Part shown: positions 51,161 through 59,835 of the stretch, piece after piece
How the letters are laid out: every line of letters begins with the position of its first letter
How positions within the stretch are numbered: the first letter of the stretch is position 1
Assembly: GCF_002250655.1 (NCBI RefSeq)
Contig: NZ_NOZR01000020.1
Span: 61,845-125,844, forward strand
Direction of reading: 5' to 3'
Source of the DNA: Mycolicibacterium sphagni
Lineage (GTDB): Bacteria; Actinomycetota; Actinomycetes; Mycobacteriales; Mycobacteriaceae
DNA: 64,000 bases
The notes under the pieces: model-generated
The model's database searches: none
Told to the model about the DNA's origin: nothing
The model's input: the letters and a program-made list of their open reading frames with translations, nothing else
Translations under genes and position numbers: made by a program

Positions 51161-52555
51161 ATGAGCGACGTGCGAGTGCTTGCCTTTGAGGACCGCATTT
51201 ACACACGATCTCAGGTCGATGCGCTATCCGCCGGGTTGGCCCAGACTCTGGCGCGCCGCGGAGTGCGGGCGGGGCAACGGGTCGCGCTGATGTCGTCGAA
51301 CCGGCCCGAGTTCATCTTCGCGGTGCACGCCATCTGGCGCCTCGGTGCGTCGGTGGCGCTGATCAGTCCGGCCTGGAAAGCCGCCGACGTCGGCCATGCG
51401 CTCGAGGTGGCGCAGGCCGACCATGCGGTCGGCGACAACCCGGTGCTCGCCGATGCGATGCCGATGCTCAGCCTCGACGAACCGATCCCGGCCGTCGAGC
51501 CGACGACCGTACAGCCTGTGGCCGACTCCGATGCGGTGCTGGTCTTCAGCTCCGGGACAACCGGAATGCCCAAGGCGGTGCGCCATACTCACGCGTCACT
51601 GGCCGCGGCGGTTCGGCAGTGGCGACGGGCGCTGGGGCTGACGGCCGTGGACCGCATGCAGATCGTCACGCCCCCGTCGCACATCCTCGGTCTGCTCAAC
51701 ATCGCCACGGTGCTCGACGTCGGTGGGTGGATGCGTCTGCACGCCAGATTCGACATCGACACGATGTTGCAGTGCATCCAAGATGACCGGATCACTGTCG
51801 AAATGGCAGTCGCCCCAATTGCGTTGGCGATCGCTTCGCATCCGAAGCTGGAGACCTACGACCTCTCCTCGTTGCGCTACATCATGTGGTGTGCGACCCC
51901 GGTCACCGCCAGCGTCGCCGATGAAGTGACCCAGCGGACCGGTATCGGCTGGATCTCGGCGTACGGCACCAGCGAGGTGCCGGTCATCGCGTGCTGCCCG
52001 CGCGACGATGCGCGACTGGACACCGTGGGCCGGCCCATTCCGGCGGTGCGCATCGTGTCAACGGAGACCGGTGCGCCGGTGGACTCTCCCGAGGTCGGCG
52101 AGATCCAGGTGCGTTCGGAGTCGGCAATGGCCGGCTACCTGCCCGAGGCCGCCACCGCCGATGCGATCGACGACGGGTGGTATCGCACCGGCGATATCGG
52201 CTACCTCGACGACGGTTGGCTGCGAATCACCGACCGGCTCAAGGAAATGATCAAGGTGCGCGGCTTCCAGGTCGCCCCGGTCGAGGTGGAGTCGGTGCTG
52301 CACGGACATCCGGCGGTGCGGGATTGCGCGGTGTTCGGGGTACCCGACGCCGATGACGGTGAGGCGGTCATCGCCGCGGTGGCCACCGCCGAGCCGGTCA
52401 GCGCCGACGAGCTGGACGCCCTGATCGCCGGCCGGCTGGCGTCCTACAAGCGCCCCCGTGACATTGTTTTCGTGCCCGAAATCCCGCGCCTGCCATCGGG
52501 TAAGGCGCTGCGGCGAGTTCTCAAGGAGCAGTATGGACGTACGCCTGACCAGTGA
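51161..52555 (+). CDS. Acyl-CoA synthetase (AMP-forming)
   Basis: The protein has 464 residues from the ATG at 51161; an in-frame GTG at 51143 is an alternative. Motifs are VLVFSSGTTGMPKAVRHTH, WISAYGTSEVPVIACCP, YRTGDIGYLDDGWLRITDR and the catalytic lysine in PRLPSGKALRRVL. It is smaller than most FadD proteins and resembles 4-coumarate-type ligases. Its stop lies inside the next ACAD gene (23-base overlap), so ligase and dehydrogenase are translationally coupled. Confidence 0.9.
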   Translation: MSDVRVLAFEDRIYTRSQVDALSAGLAQTLARRGVRAGQRVALMSSNRPEFIFAVHAIWRLGASVALISPAWKAADVGHALEVAQADHAVGDNPVLADAMPMLSLDEPIPAVEPTTVQPVADSDAVLVFSSGTTGMPKAVRHTHASLAAAVRQWRRALGLTAVDRMQIVTPPSHILGLLNIATVLDVGGWMRLHARFDIDTMLQCIQDDRITVEMAVAPIALAIASHPKLETYDLSSLRYIMWCATPVTASVADEVTQRTGIGWISAYGTSEVPVIACCPRDDARLDTVGRPIPAVRIVSTETGAPVDSPEVGEIQVRSESAMAGYLPEAATADAIDDGWYRTGDIGYLDDGWLRITDRLKEMIKVRGFQVAPVEVESVLHGHPAVRDCAVFGVPDADDGEAVIAAVATAEPVSADELDALIAGRLASYKRPRDIVFVPEIPRLPSGKALRRVLKEQYGRTPDQ

Positions 52556-53438
52556 GCAGCAACAGCTGCACGATGCCGCGGCCCGGCTGGCCGACGATTT
52601 CGGTCCCGGTTCTGTCGCGGACCTCGACGACGAGTCGCGGCGGGCGCGGTTGGCCAAGACCGTGGACGCGACGGGCTGGCGGTCGCTGCGCACTGACGGC
52701 GCCAGTGGCGTCGAAGTGGCCTTGGTAGCAGAGGAATTCGCCCGGGGTCTAGTGGACGTGCCGTTCCTGGGCCCGGTGCTCGCCGACGACCTCTATCGTC
52801 TGCTCGGCACCGACCCGCTGCCTTCGAGCGTCGCGATCGGTGACGTGGTGATCGACGCCGACGGTGTCGGCTCGGCATTGCGACTGGCCGGCACCACCGT
52901 CGAGTCGGTGGGTGTCGGTGACGCCCGCGACGCGGCCGATCTGACCCGCATCAGCGCCGCCGTGTCCGGTACAGCCGAGGCGGTGGGCGAGCTGACCGCC
53001 GAACAGGCGCAGCGCTGGTACGCCCTCGCGCTGGTGGTCACGACGGCCGAACTGGTCGGAGCGGCTCGCGGGACCCACACGCTGGCAACCGAATACGCCA
53101 AGGTCCGCGAGCAGTACGGCGCAGCCATCGGCTCCTATCAGGCCGTGGCGCACATGCTGGCTGAGGGCCTCGCCCTCATCGAGGGGTCGGTCAGCGTGCT
53201 GCGCCATGCCGCATGGGCGGTCGACGAACTGCCCGTCGAGCAAGCCGTGGAGGCCGCCCGGGTGGCCAAGATCTATTGTGCGCGCGCGGCATTCACCGTC
53301 GCCGAGATGTCGATCCAGGTGCACGGCGGGATCGGCAACACCTGGGAGTGCCTCGCCCACATCTATCTGCGTCGGGTGCTGGCGGCCACTGAGGCTTGGC
53401 CAGTCAAGTTGGAGGAGTTGACCATTGGACTTTCGTGA
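52533..53438 (+). CDS. Acyl-CoA dehydrogenase chain (non-catalytic partner type)
   Basis: The 301-residue ACAD chain starts at the ATG at 52533 with AAGGAG 6-11 bases upstream. It has VREQYGAAIGSYQAVAH and HGGIGNTWECLAHIYLRR but lacks the SEPGAGSD motif and a C-terminal GTSQIQ. It matches the short chain of alpha2beta2 FadE pairs. The next gene, a full catalytic ACAD, overlaps its end by 14 bases. Confidence 0.88.
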   Translation: MDVRLTSEQQQLHDAAARLADDFGPGSVADLDDESRRARLAKTVDATGWRSLRTDGASGVEVALVAEEFARGLVDVPFLGPVLADDLYRLLGTDPLPSSVAIGDVVIDADGVGSALRLAGTTVESVGVGDARDAADLTRISAAVSGTAEAVGELTAEQAQRWYALALVVTTAELVGAARGTHTLATEYAKVREQYGAAIGSYQAVAHMLAEGLALIEGSVSVLRHAAWAVDELPVEQAVEAARVAKIYCARAAFTVAEMSIQVHGGIGNTWECLAHIYLRRVLAATEAWPVKLEELTIGLS

Positions 53439-54513
53439 CTCGCCGGACGAGGCCGCCTTCCGGGAGCGGCTACGTGGCTGGCTGACCGAGCAGAAGGGCA
53501 AATTCCCGACGTCGGGGGACGCCTACTGGGCAAAAGCGGGGGAGTGGCATCAGGCCCTGTATGCCGCGGGCTTCTTCGGCACCTCGTGGCCTTTGGCATA
53601 CGGCGGCCAGGGTTTACCCACCGTCTTCGACGTGATCGTCGACGAGGAGATCGCCAAGGCCGGCGCACCCGCGCGCCCGAGCCTGGGCTACCTGGTGGTG
53701 GGGTTGAGTCATCACGGCAGCGAGGAACTGCGACAACGCTTCCTGCCCGGCATGATCAACGGCACCGAGCGTTGGTGCCAGGGCTTTTCGGAGCCCGGCG
53801 CCGGTTCGGATCTGGCCTCGCTGACCACGACCGCGACCCGTGACGGTGACGACTACATCATCAACGGTCACAAGATCTGGACCAGCTATTCCGATTGTGC
53901 CGACTGGTGCCTGGTGCTGGCGCGCACGGACAAGGATGTCGCCAAGCACAAGGGCATCTCGGCATTCATCGTCACGATGCACCAGCCCGGGATCGTGCAG
54001 CGGCCGCTGAAGATGATCAGTGGCGTCACCAAGGAATTCGGTCAGGTCGAGTTCGACGGCGCCCGGGTTCCGGCGGCGAACATGGTCGGTGCGCCGGGCG
54101 ACGGCTGGAAGCTGGCGATGACCGTGGTCAGCCACGAGCGCGAGCCCTCCACCCTCGGATTCTCGGCGCGGTACGGAAAGCTGGTGCGCCAGATGGCGTC
54201 CCGCGTGGACGGTCCGGTTCCCGACGAGCTGTCGTGGGCCTGGGTCCAGACCGAGATGTTGCGTCTGCACGTGCGGCGTCGGCTCTCTGAGCAGTTGGAT
54301 GGTATCAAGCACGGCCCGGACGGCTCGCTGGACAAGCTGCTGATGACGTGGACCGAACAGTCCGTCGGTCACGCCGCGCTGGCCACGGTCGGCACCGGTG
54401 ACGAGGAGCTGTTCGGTGCCTACCTCTACAGTCGTGCCCAGAGTGTCATGGGCGGAACGTCACAGATTCAGAAGAACATCATCGCCGGACGCATTTTGGG
54501 ATTGGGGATTTAG
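53425..54513 (+). CDS. Acyl-CoA dehydrogenase, catalytic chain
   Basis: The 362-residue ACAD starts at a TTG at 53425 with GGAGGAG just upstream. It has WPLAYGGQGLPTVFDVIVDE, WCQGFSEPGAGSDLASL, IINGHKIWTSYSDCAD and MGGTSQIQKNIIAGRILGL. The Glu in VVSHEREPSTL is the likely base. It is presumed to form a heterotetramer with the preceding 301-residue chain. The downstream crotonase begins after three bases. Confidence 0.92.
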   Translation: MDFRDSPDEAAFRERLRGWLTEQKGKFPTSGDAYWAKAGEWHQALYAAGFFGTSWPLAYGGQGLPTVFDVIVDEEIAKAGAPARPSLGYLVVGLSHHGSEELRQRFLPGMINGTERWCQGFSEPGAGSDLASLTTTATRDGDDYIINGHKIWTSYSDCADWCLVLARTDKDVAKHKGISAFIVTMHQPGIVQRPLKMISGVTKEFGQVEFDGARVPAANMVGAPGDGWKLAMTVVSHEREPSTLGFSARYGKLVRQMASRVDGPVPDELSWAWVQTEMLRLHVRRRLSEQLDGIKHGPDGSLDKLLMTWTEQSVGHAALATVGTGDEELFGAYLYSRAQSVMGGTSQIQKNIIAGRILGLGI

Positions 54514-54516
54514 CAC

Positions 54517-55281
54517 ATGTACGACATGCCGGACGAAATCGACGTCAAGGCCGATGGCCCGCTGCGCATCATCACGCTCAACCGCCCGGACGAGCTGAAC
54601 GCCGTCAACGACAATCTGCATGTCGGGCTGGCCAAGGTCTGGGAGGCGCTCAACGAGGACGCGTCCGCGCGGGCGGCTGTCATCACCGGTGCCGGGCGAG
54701 CGTTCTCGGCGGGCGGCGACTTCAACTATCTCGACGAGCTGCGCAACGACGAAGCGTTGCGGCAGAAGACGATCAAGCATGGCCGCGATCTGGTGATCGG
54801 TATGGTCCGCTGCCGGATTCCGGTGATCGCGGCGGTCAACGGGCCGGCGGTCGGCCTGGGCTGCAGTCTGGCCGCGCTCAGCGATATCGTCTACATCGCC
54901 GAGACGGCGTTCTTTGCCGACCCGCACGTGCAGATCGGCCTGGTCGCGGCCGACGGCGGCCCGCTGGTGTGGGGATCGCAAATTTCTCTGCTGCAGGCCA
55001 AAGAGTTTGCCTTGACCGGCGTACGCATCAAGGCCGACCGCGCGGTGGAACTCGGACTGGCGAATCATGTTGTCGCCGAGCCAGTGTCCGAGGCGATCGC
55101 GTGCGCCAAGAAGCTCATCGAACTACCACAGCAGGCGGTCGAAGCCACCAAACGGCTGATGAACATCCAGCTGGAGAAGTCGGTGATGGCGTCGTTGGAC
55201 TACGCCAACCTCGCCGAGTACGTGTCGTTCGGCACCGTCGACTTCAACACGATCGTCGACGGGTTGATCGCGAAGAAGTAG
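54517..55281 (+). CDS. Crotonase-family protein lacking the usual catalytic glutamates
   Basis: The 254-residue crotonase fold has oxyanion segments GAGRAFSAGGDFNYLDEL and GPAVGLGCSLAALSDIVYIA. In hydratases the two catalytic Glu lie in GGCELA and in the PEILLG-like segment; here these read GLGCSLA (Ser) and DPHVQIGL (His). Water addition by the standard mechanism is thus doubtful. Isomerase, hydrolase or C-C bond cleavage are possible. It ends three bases before the convergent SDR stop. Confidence 0.85.
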   Translation: MYDMPDEIDVKADGPLRIITLNRPDELNAVNDNLHVGLAKVWEALNEDASARAAVITGAGRAFSAGGDFNYLDELRNDEALRQKTIKHGRDLVIGMVRCRIPVIAAVNGPAVGLGCSLAALSDIVYIAETAFFADPHVQIGLVAADGGPLVWGSQISLLQAKEFALTGVRIKADRAVELGLANHVVAEPVSEAIACAKKLIELPQQAVEATKRLMNIQLEKSVMASLDYANLAEYVSFGTVDFNTIVDGLIAKK

Positions 55282-55284
55282 CGA

Positions 55285-56049
55285 CTACTTCGGCGGGAAG
55301 CGCAGCCCGCCGTCCAGCCTGATGGTCTCGCCGTTGAGGTAGTCGTTTTCGGCGATCGACAGTGCCAGCGCGCCGTACTCCGTCGAGCGGCCCATCCGCT
55401 TGGGGAACAATACCTGCGGACCCCAGTAGGCCTCCAGCTGATCGGCGGCCTTGCCGTAGGCAGGGGTGTTGATGGTTCCGGGGGCGATCGACATCACCCG
55501 GATCCCCAGCGGCGAAAGATCGCGTGCGGCAACCAGTGTCATCGCGACGACGCCACCCTTGGCGGCCGAGTAGGGCAACTGGCCGATCTGGCCCTCGAAC
55601 GCGGCGATCGATGCGGTGTTGATGATGACGCCACGGGCGCCGTTCTCGTCGGGCTCCTGGCGCGCCATCGCGGCGGCAACGTGTCGCATCACGTTGAACA
55701 CCGCGGTCAGGTAGAAGGTGATGGTCTTGGTGAACGCCTCCATTTCCATGGGGGAGCCGTCCTTGCCGACCAGCCGGCCGCCGCCGGCCGGGCCGCCGTG
55801 GGTGTCCACGGACACCCGAAACGGTCCGAGTTCCTCGGCTGCGGCGATGGCCGCCAGCACGTCGTCGTCGTTCGTGACGTCGGTGCGCACGTAGGGGATT
55901 CCGAGCTCGCCGGCGAGTTCCTTGCCCTTCTCATCGGCTAGATCGGCGATCACAACCCTGGCGCCTGCCTGGTGCAGCCGACGCACGGTGGCCTCGCCGA
56001 GGCCGCCCGCACCACCGAAGACGACGGCGGAACTCCCACTGATCTGCAT
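55285..56049 (-). CDS. Type II 3-hydroxyacyl-CoA dehydrogenase-like SDR
   Basis: The 254-residue SDR starts at the ATG at 56049 with AAGAAGGG 9-16 bases upstream. It has VVFGGAGGLGEATV at the cofactor site, Ser in IINTASIAAFEG and YSAAK. The long insertion (about residues 95-125) and the ending NGETIRLDGGLRFPPK match the HSD17B10-like 3-hydroxyacyl-CoA dehydrogenases. It would oxidise the 3-hydroxyacyl-CoA of a beta-oxidation cycle. It is divergent from MeaB across operator site 3. Confidence 0.9.
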   Translation of the reverse strand: MQISGSSAVVFGGAGGLGEATVRRLHQAGARVVIADLADEKGKELAGELGIPYVRTDVTNDDDVLAAIAAAEELGPFRVSVDTHGGPAGGGRLVGKDGSPMEMEAFTKTITFYLTAVFNVMRHVAAAMARQEPDENGARGVIINTASIAAFEGQIGQLPYSAAKGGVVAMTLVAARDLSPLGIRVMSIAPGTINTPAYGKAADQLEAYWGPQVLFPKRMGRSTEYGALALSIAENDYLNGETIRLDGGLRFPPK

Positions 56050-56086
56050 AGCGTTACCCTTCTTGCAACTGACGCTCTCGACTTGA

Positions 56087-56101
56087 GAGAATAGTATTCT
56101 C
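56087..56101. promoter_or_regulatory. GAGAA-N5-TTCTC operator, site 3 (abuts MeaB start codon)
   Basis: GAGAATA-G-TATTCTC is a perfect 7-1-7 palindrome that ends one base before the MeaB ATG at 56102. It lies 37 bases upstream of the divergent SDR start. The embedded TAGTAT could be the -10 box of a leaderless MeaB transcript. Confidence 0.82.
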
Positions 56102-57064
56102 ATGTCGTCTGAATTTGGTCAACCCGAAGTTGTGGCCGCGCCCGCGCTAGCGTTGCCCGTTATGGACGTCGGCGAGCTGATCACCGCGGCCCGCGGCGGG
56201 AACATTCGTGCGGTCGGGCGGCTGCTGAGCCTGGTCGAGAGCCCGCGCCGCGACGAGGTCCTGGCCCAGCTCGGTCCGGCCGCAGTGCCGGTGGTCGGCG
56301 TGACGGGCCCGCCCGGTGCCGGCAAGTCAACGACGATCGCGGTGCTCGTTGCCGCGTATCGCGAACGAGGACAACGGGTAGCGGTGCTGGCGGTGGACCC
56401 GTCGTCGCCTTACAGCGGCGGGGCTCTGCTGGGCGATCGGATCAGGATGGCTGCCCACATCAACGACCCCGATGTGCTGATCCGGTCGGTGGCCACCCGT
56501 GGTCATCTCGGCGGCCTGGCCGCCGCGGTGCCCGCCGCCATCCGCCTGCTCGGCGCGCTGGGCTACGACGTCGTGCTGTTGGAGAGCGTCGGAGTCGGGC
56601 AGTCCGAGATCGAGATCGCCGCGGTCGCCGATCCCACGATAGTGATCCTCAACCCCGGCGCAGGTGACGCGGTCCAGGCCGCCAAGGCGGGCCTGCTCGA
56701 GGTCGCCGATCTGGTGGTGGTGAACAAGGCCGACCGGGAGGGTGCCGCGCAGACGGTCCGCGACCTCAAATTCGAGACACACGTTCCGGTGCTCACCCTG
56801 GTCGCTGCCAAGGCCGACGGGGTGGGGGAGCTCATCGAGGCGATCGAGGCGCACCGGCGGGCCGATACGCAGGCCCGGCGCGCCGCGCGGGCCCGAGCGC
56901 AGGTGCTGTCACTGGCGCAGAGCCGGTTGCACACGCATCCGGACCTCGACGCACTGGCCGAGGCGGTGGCCGAGGGGCGTCGTGATCCCTACAGTGCGGC
57001 GGAAGCGCTTATCGCGCAAAGAGTTTCGCCGACAAGGGGGTTGCCGGCGGGCGAACCGCAGTGA
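56102..57064 (+). CDS. meaB: MeaB/ArgK-type G-protein chaperone for B12-dependent mutase
   Basis: The 320-residue GTPase has Walker A GPPGAGKST (69-77), the switch-like segment DPSSPYSGGALLGDRIRM, LLESVGVGQSEIE and the base-specificity motif NKAD. MeaB gates adenosylcobalamin loading and protects or reactivates acyl-CoA mutases. Its presence in the same operator-defined block as the split mutase (46786-48764) supports that mutase as its client. No ribosome-binding site precedes the ATG, which is adjacent to the operator, so leaderless translation is likely. Confidence 0.95.
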   Translation: MSSEFGQPEVVAAPALALPVMDVGELITAARGGNIRAVGRLLSLVESPRRDEVLAQLGPAAVPVVGVTGPPGAGKSTTIAVLVAAYRERGQRVAVLAVDPSSPYSGGALLGDRIRMAAHINDPDVLIRSVATRGHLGGLAAAVPAAIRLLGALGYDVVLLESVGVGQSEIEIAAVADPTIVILNPGAGDAVQAAKAGLLEVADLVVVNKADREGAAQTVRDLKFETHVPVLTLVAAKADGVGELIEAIEAHRRADTQARRAARARAQVLSLAQSRLHTHPDLDALAEAVAEGRRDPYSAAEALIAQRVSPTRGLPAGEPQ

Positions 57065-57073
57065 GCTTGCGGC

Positions 57074-57727
57074 CTACTTGCGGGCGAAGCCCTGGGAGCA
57101 GAACGTCCACACCTCGTCGCCGCTGATCGGCGTGTGGATCTCCTCGTCCTCCACCGAGCTGGACTGGGCGATGAACATGATGGTCTGCATGGTCATGGCC
57201 GCCATACGGCGGGGGTTGGCGTCGTCGCGCAGCTCACCGGCGGCCGAGGCCTGCTCCATCAGCTCCGAGAACAGCGCGACCAGCGGTGCGTGGGCGACCT
57301 TGACCTCGGTGGGATGTGAGATCAGCAGCTGCGGGGCGAAGTCGGTGAACAGCGGCCGACGGGCGGTGGGATCCGGCCGGGACAGTTCGAACAGCAGCGT
57401 GACGGCCACCTTGAGGCGATCCAGCGGATCCTTCTGCGCCGACGTGGCCGCCCGGATCTGATCGGCGGCCCGGCTCAGCGCATCTTCGAAGAGCGCAAGC
57501 AACAGCTCGTGCTTGCCGTCGAACTGCAGATAGAAGCTGCGCAATGACTGACGTGACCGGTCCACCACTTCCTGCACGGTGAAGTCGGTACTGCCTTTTT
57601 CGGTGATGATGGCCTGTGCGGCATCCAAAAATCGCTGCACACGCTGCCCGGCACGCACCTTGGCGGTCCGGATCGACCGCTCGACAGCGCGCTGCTTCCA
57701 GGCAGGTTCTTCGCTCGGGCTGTTCAC
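57074..57727 (-). CDS. TetR-family regulator, candidate master repressor of the mutase block
   Basis: The 217-residue TetR has an extended basic N-terminus and the HTH FTVQEVVDRSRQSLRSFYLQ at about residues 49-68. The ligand domain is about 130 residues. Its promoter carries a perfect GAGAA-N5-TTCTC palindrome (site 4) plus the palindrome AGAGTA-C-TACTCT centred 21 bases away. It is the only regulator gene between 42.9 and 64 kb. It is therefore the best candidate for the protein that binds all five sites, probably released by an acyl-CoA. Confidence 0.9.
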   Translation of the reverse strand: MNSPSEEPAWKQRAVERSIRTAKVRAGQRVQRFLDAAQAIITEKGSTDFTVQEVVDRSRQSLRSFYLQFDGKHELLLALFEDALSRAADQIRAATSAQKDPLDRLKVAVTLLFELSRPDPTARRPLFTDFAPQLLISHPTEVKVAHAPLVALFSELMEQASAAGELRDDANPRRMAAMTMQTIMFIAQSSSVEDEEIHTPISGDEVWTFCSQGFARK

Positions 57728-57801
57728 TGCAGGGCTCTGAACGAGCGCGAGTCAGCGGTTCGGATGTAGCTCACGGTAAGTAGAGTACTACTCTCAGCGA
57801 G

Positions 57802-57816
57802 GAGAATTACGTTCTC
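57802..57816. promoter_or_regulatory. GAGAA-N5-TTCTC operator, site 4 (TetR promoter)
   Basis: GAGAA-TTACG-TTCTC lies 75 bases upstream of the TetR start. A second palindrome, AGAGTA-C-TACTCT (57782-57794), is centred 21 bases away, so two dimers could bind on the same face. Confidence 0.8.
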
Positions 57817-57890
57817 AATCGAATACGGACCAAAATTTCCGTTCCGTGCAGTCTAAACGGTGACCAGCGCATTCACCGCCATGGCCTGCG

Positions 57891-58691
57891 TCACAAATTC
57901 ACGAGCCGGGGCGCCGACCCCCGGGCCCGCAATCCTGCCCCGGCCTTGCGGGTCAGTTCCCGCGAGCTGCCCAGCAGGCCGTCGAGCACCAGGGCGCGCT
58001 TCAGATGGTGCTGGAACTCGTGTTCGGCGGTGAAGCCGATCCCGCCGAGCACCTGCTGGCAGTGTTTGGCCGCGGTCAGCGCGGCCTTGCCTGCGGCGGC
58101 CTTCGCCAGCAGCGCGGTGAGGTCCGGGCTATCGGTGCCGGGTGTGCTCAGCGTCGCTTCAGCACCCTCGATGGCCACCAGCGTTTCGGCCAGCCGGTGC
58201 CGGATCGCTTGAAACGATGCGACCGGTCGCCCGAACTGCACTCGGTCCAGCGCGTGTTGGCGGGCGACGGTGAGCATCGCGCGTGCGGTGCCGACCAGCC
58301 ACCAGCCGACCGCCAGCCGGGCTTCGGCCACCCGGATCGGATAGCCTTCCTCCTCGCGGCGCAGCGGCAACCCGCCGAGCGTGGTGTCACTGTCTTTGGT
58401 GGCAGTGCGGTCCCACACCACCCAGCTGTTGCCCGCGTACGGTAGCGGCAACTCGACGGTGTCACCGATCGTATTTCCCGTTGCGTGCAGCACCACGTCG
58501 ACGAGAACCGAAGCGTGCGAGCCTGTTTCGCCGAGCAACCGGAACACCAGCGGAACGGCGACTTCGGGGATATCGGTCAGCATGTCCGCCCAGCCCAGCT
58601 CGTTCAGCGCCGCGTCGAGATCTGGCCCCGACGACGACAGCATGGTCTTGCGCAGCCCGGATTCGAGTAATTCGACAGATTGGGGATCCAT
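57891..58691 (-). CDS. Acyl-CoA dehydrogenase chain (non-catalytic partner type)
   Basis: The 266-residue ACAD chain starts at the ATG at 58691 with GAAGGAG upstream; the longer ORF is the shadow of the next gene. It has DRVQFGRPVASFQAIRHRL and LGGIGFTAEHEFQHHLKRA. The short N-terminal domain and absence of SEPxxGSD and GTSEIQ motifs match partner chains. It follows the catalytic ACAD by one base and is the last gene of the 63685-57891 operon. Confidence 0.88.
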   Translation of the reverse strand: MDPQSVELLESGLRKTMLSSSGPDLDAALNELGWADMLTDIPEVAVPLVFRLLGETGSHASVLVDVVLHATGNTIGDTVELPLPYAGNSWVVWDRTATKDSDTTLGGLPLRREEEGYPIRVAEARLAVGWWLVGTARAMLTVARQHALDRVQFGRPVASFQAIRHRLAETLVAIEGAEATLSTPGTDSPDLTALLAKAAAGKAALTAAKHCQQVLGGIGFTAEHEFQHHLKRALVLDGLLGSSRELTRKAGAGLRARGSAPRLVNL

Positions 58692-58692
58692 A

Positions 58693-59835
58693 TCACTCCT
58701 TCCCGAGGTCGAGCAGCCGCCGGGCGATGATGTTGCGCTGCACTTCCGCGGTACCGCCGTAGATGGTCGCAGCGCGCGAGTACAGGTACTCGGTGCGCCA
58801 GTCGTTGTCGTCGAGCTCGATGGTGCCGGGTAACAGGTCGTGCACGGCGTCGTAGAGCCGCTGCTCGGCACCGGCCAGCAGTACCTTGTCGATCGAGGTG
58901 TCCGGACCCAACTTCTGCCCGTCGGCCAGTCGATGCTGTGTGGCCCTGGACCGGCAGCGCAGCGTGTGCAACGCGAGAAACGTTTCACCCATGTCCAAGT
59001 CGACGGTCTCGCCCTGGGCGGAGACTTCCTTGACGAGCGCGTCGAATCGCGAGTACAGGTAGGCGATTCGCTGCCAGAAACATGTCGATCGCTCGTAGGG
59101 CAGCAGATCCATCGCCAATCGCCAGCCATCGCCGGGCGCACCGAGCATCCGGCCGGCGTCGACGGCGACATTGTCGAAATACACCTCGCAGAACTCATCG
59201 ACGCCGTGCATGGTGTGCAACGGCCGGATCGTGATGCCCGGGGCGTCGAGGTCGACGAAGAACGCGGTGATCGCCTGATGATTGGGAGTATCCGCGTCGC
59301 CGGTGCGGGTCAGCAGGATGCAGCGGTGGGAGAACTGCGCGAAGCTGGTCCACACCTTCTGGCCATTAATAATGTAGTGATCCGCGCCATCCTGTTGGAC
59401 CGCGCGCGTGGTCAGCGACGCCAGGTCGCTACCCGAGCCGGGCTCGGAAAACCCTTGGCACCACTGCTCTTCGCCCGACAGCATCTTCGGCAGCATCTCA
59501 GCAGCCAATTCCGGTGTGGCATAGTCGATCATCGTCGGGGCCAGCACTTCGATCATCGAGTACGGGCCCGGCTCGGCCAGCCGGCGGCCGACGATCTCTT
59601 CACCCACGATGGCCCGCAACATATCTGGGCCGCCGAGGCCGCCCGCGTGTTCGGGCCAGCCGTAGCGGCCCCAGCCGGCGTCGTACAGCGCGCGCATGAC
59701 GCGCGCGAACTGCTGCATGTGGCCGGCCAGCGAATGATCGGTCGGCGGAGCGGGCTCGCCGGAATTGAAATTCTCGTCGAGCCAGGCCCGTAGCGCCGTG
59801 CGGAACGTGGCCGGGTCGTGCAGCTCGTCTGTCAT
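58693..59835 (-). CDS. Acyl-CoA dehydrogenase, catalytic chain
   Basis: The 380-residue ACAD has YGWPEHAGGLGGPDMLRAIV, WCQGFSEPGSGSDLASL, IINGQKVWTSFAQFSH and YGGTAEVQRNIIARRLLDL. The likely base is the Glu in LLPYERSTCFW. Its start overlaps the SnoaL-like gene's stop by four bases. It is presumed to pair with the 266-residue chain. Confidence 0.92.
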   Translation of the reverse strand: MTDELHDPATFRTALRAWLDENFNSGEPAPPTDHSLAGHMQQFARVMRALYDAGWGRYGWPEHAGGLGGPDMLRAIVGEEIVGRRLAEPGPYSMIEVLAPTMIDYATPELAAEMLPKMLSGEEQWCQGFSEPGSGSDLASLTTRAVQQDGADHYIINGQKVWTSFAQFSHRCILLTRTGDADTPNHQAITAFFVDLDAPGITIRPLHTMHGVDEFCEVYFDNVAVDAGRMLGAPGDGWRLAMDLLPYERSTCFWQRIAYLYSRFDALVKEVSAQGETVDLDMGETFLALHTLRCRSRATQHRLADGQKLGPDTSIDKVLLAGAEQRLYDAVHDLLPGTIELDDNDWRTEYLYSRAATIYGGTAEVQRNIIARRLLDLGKE

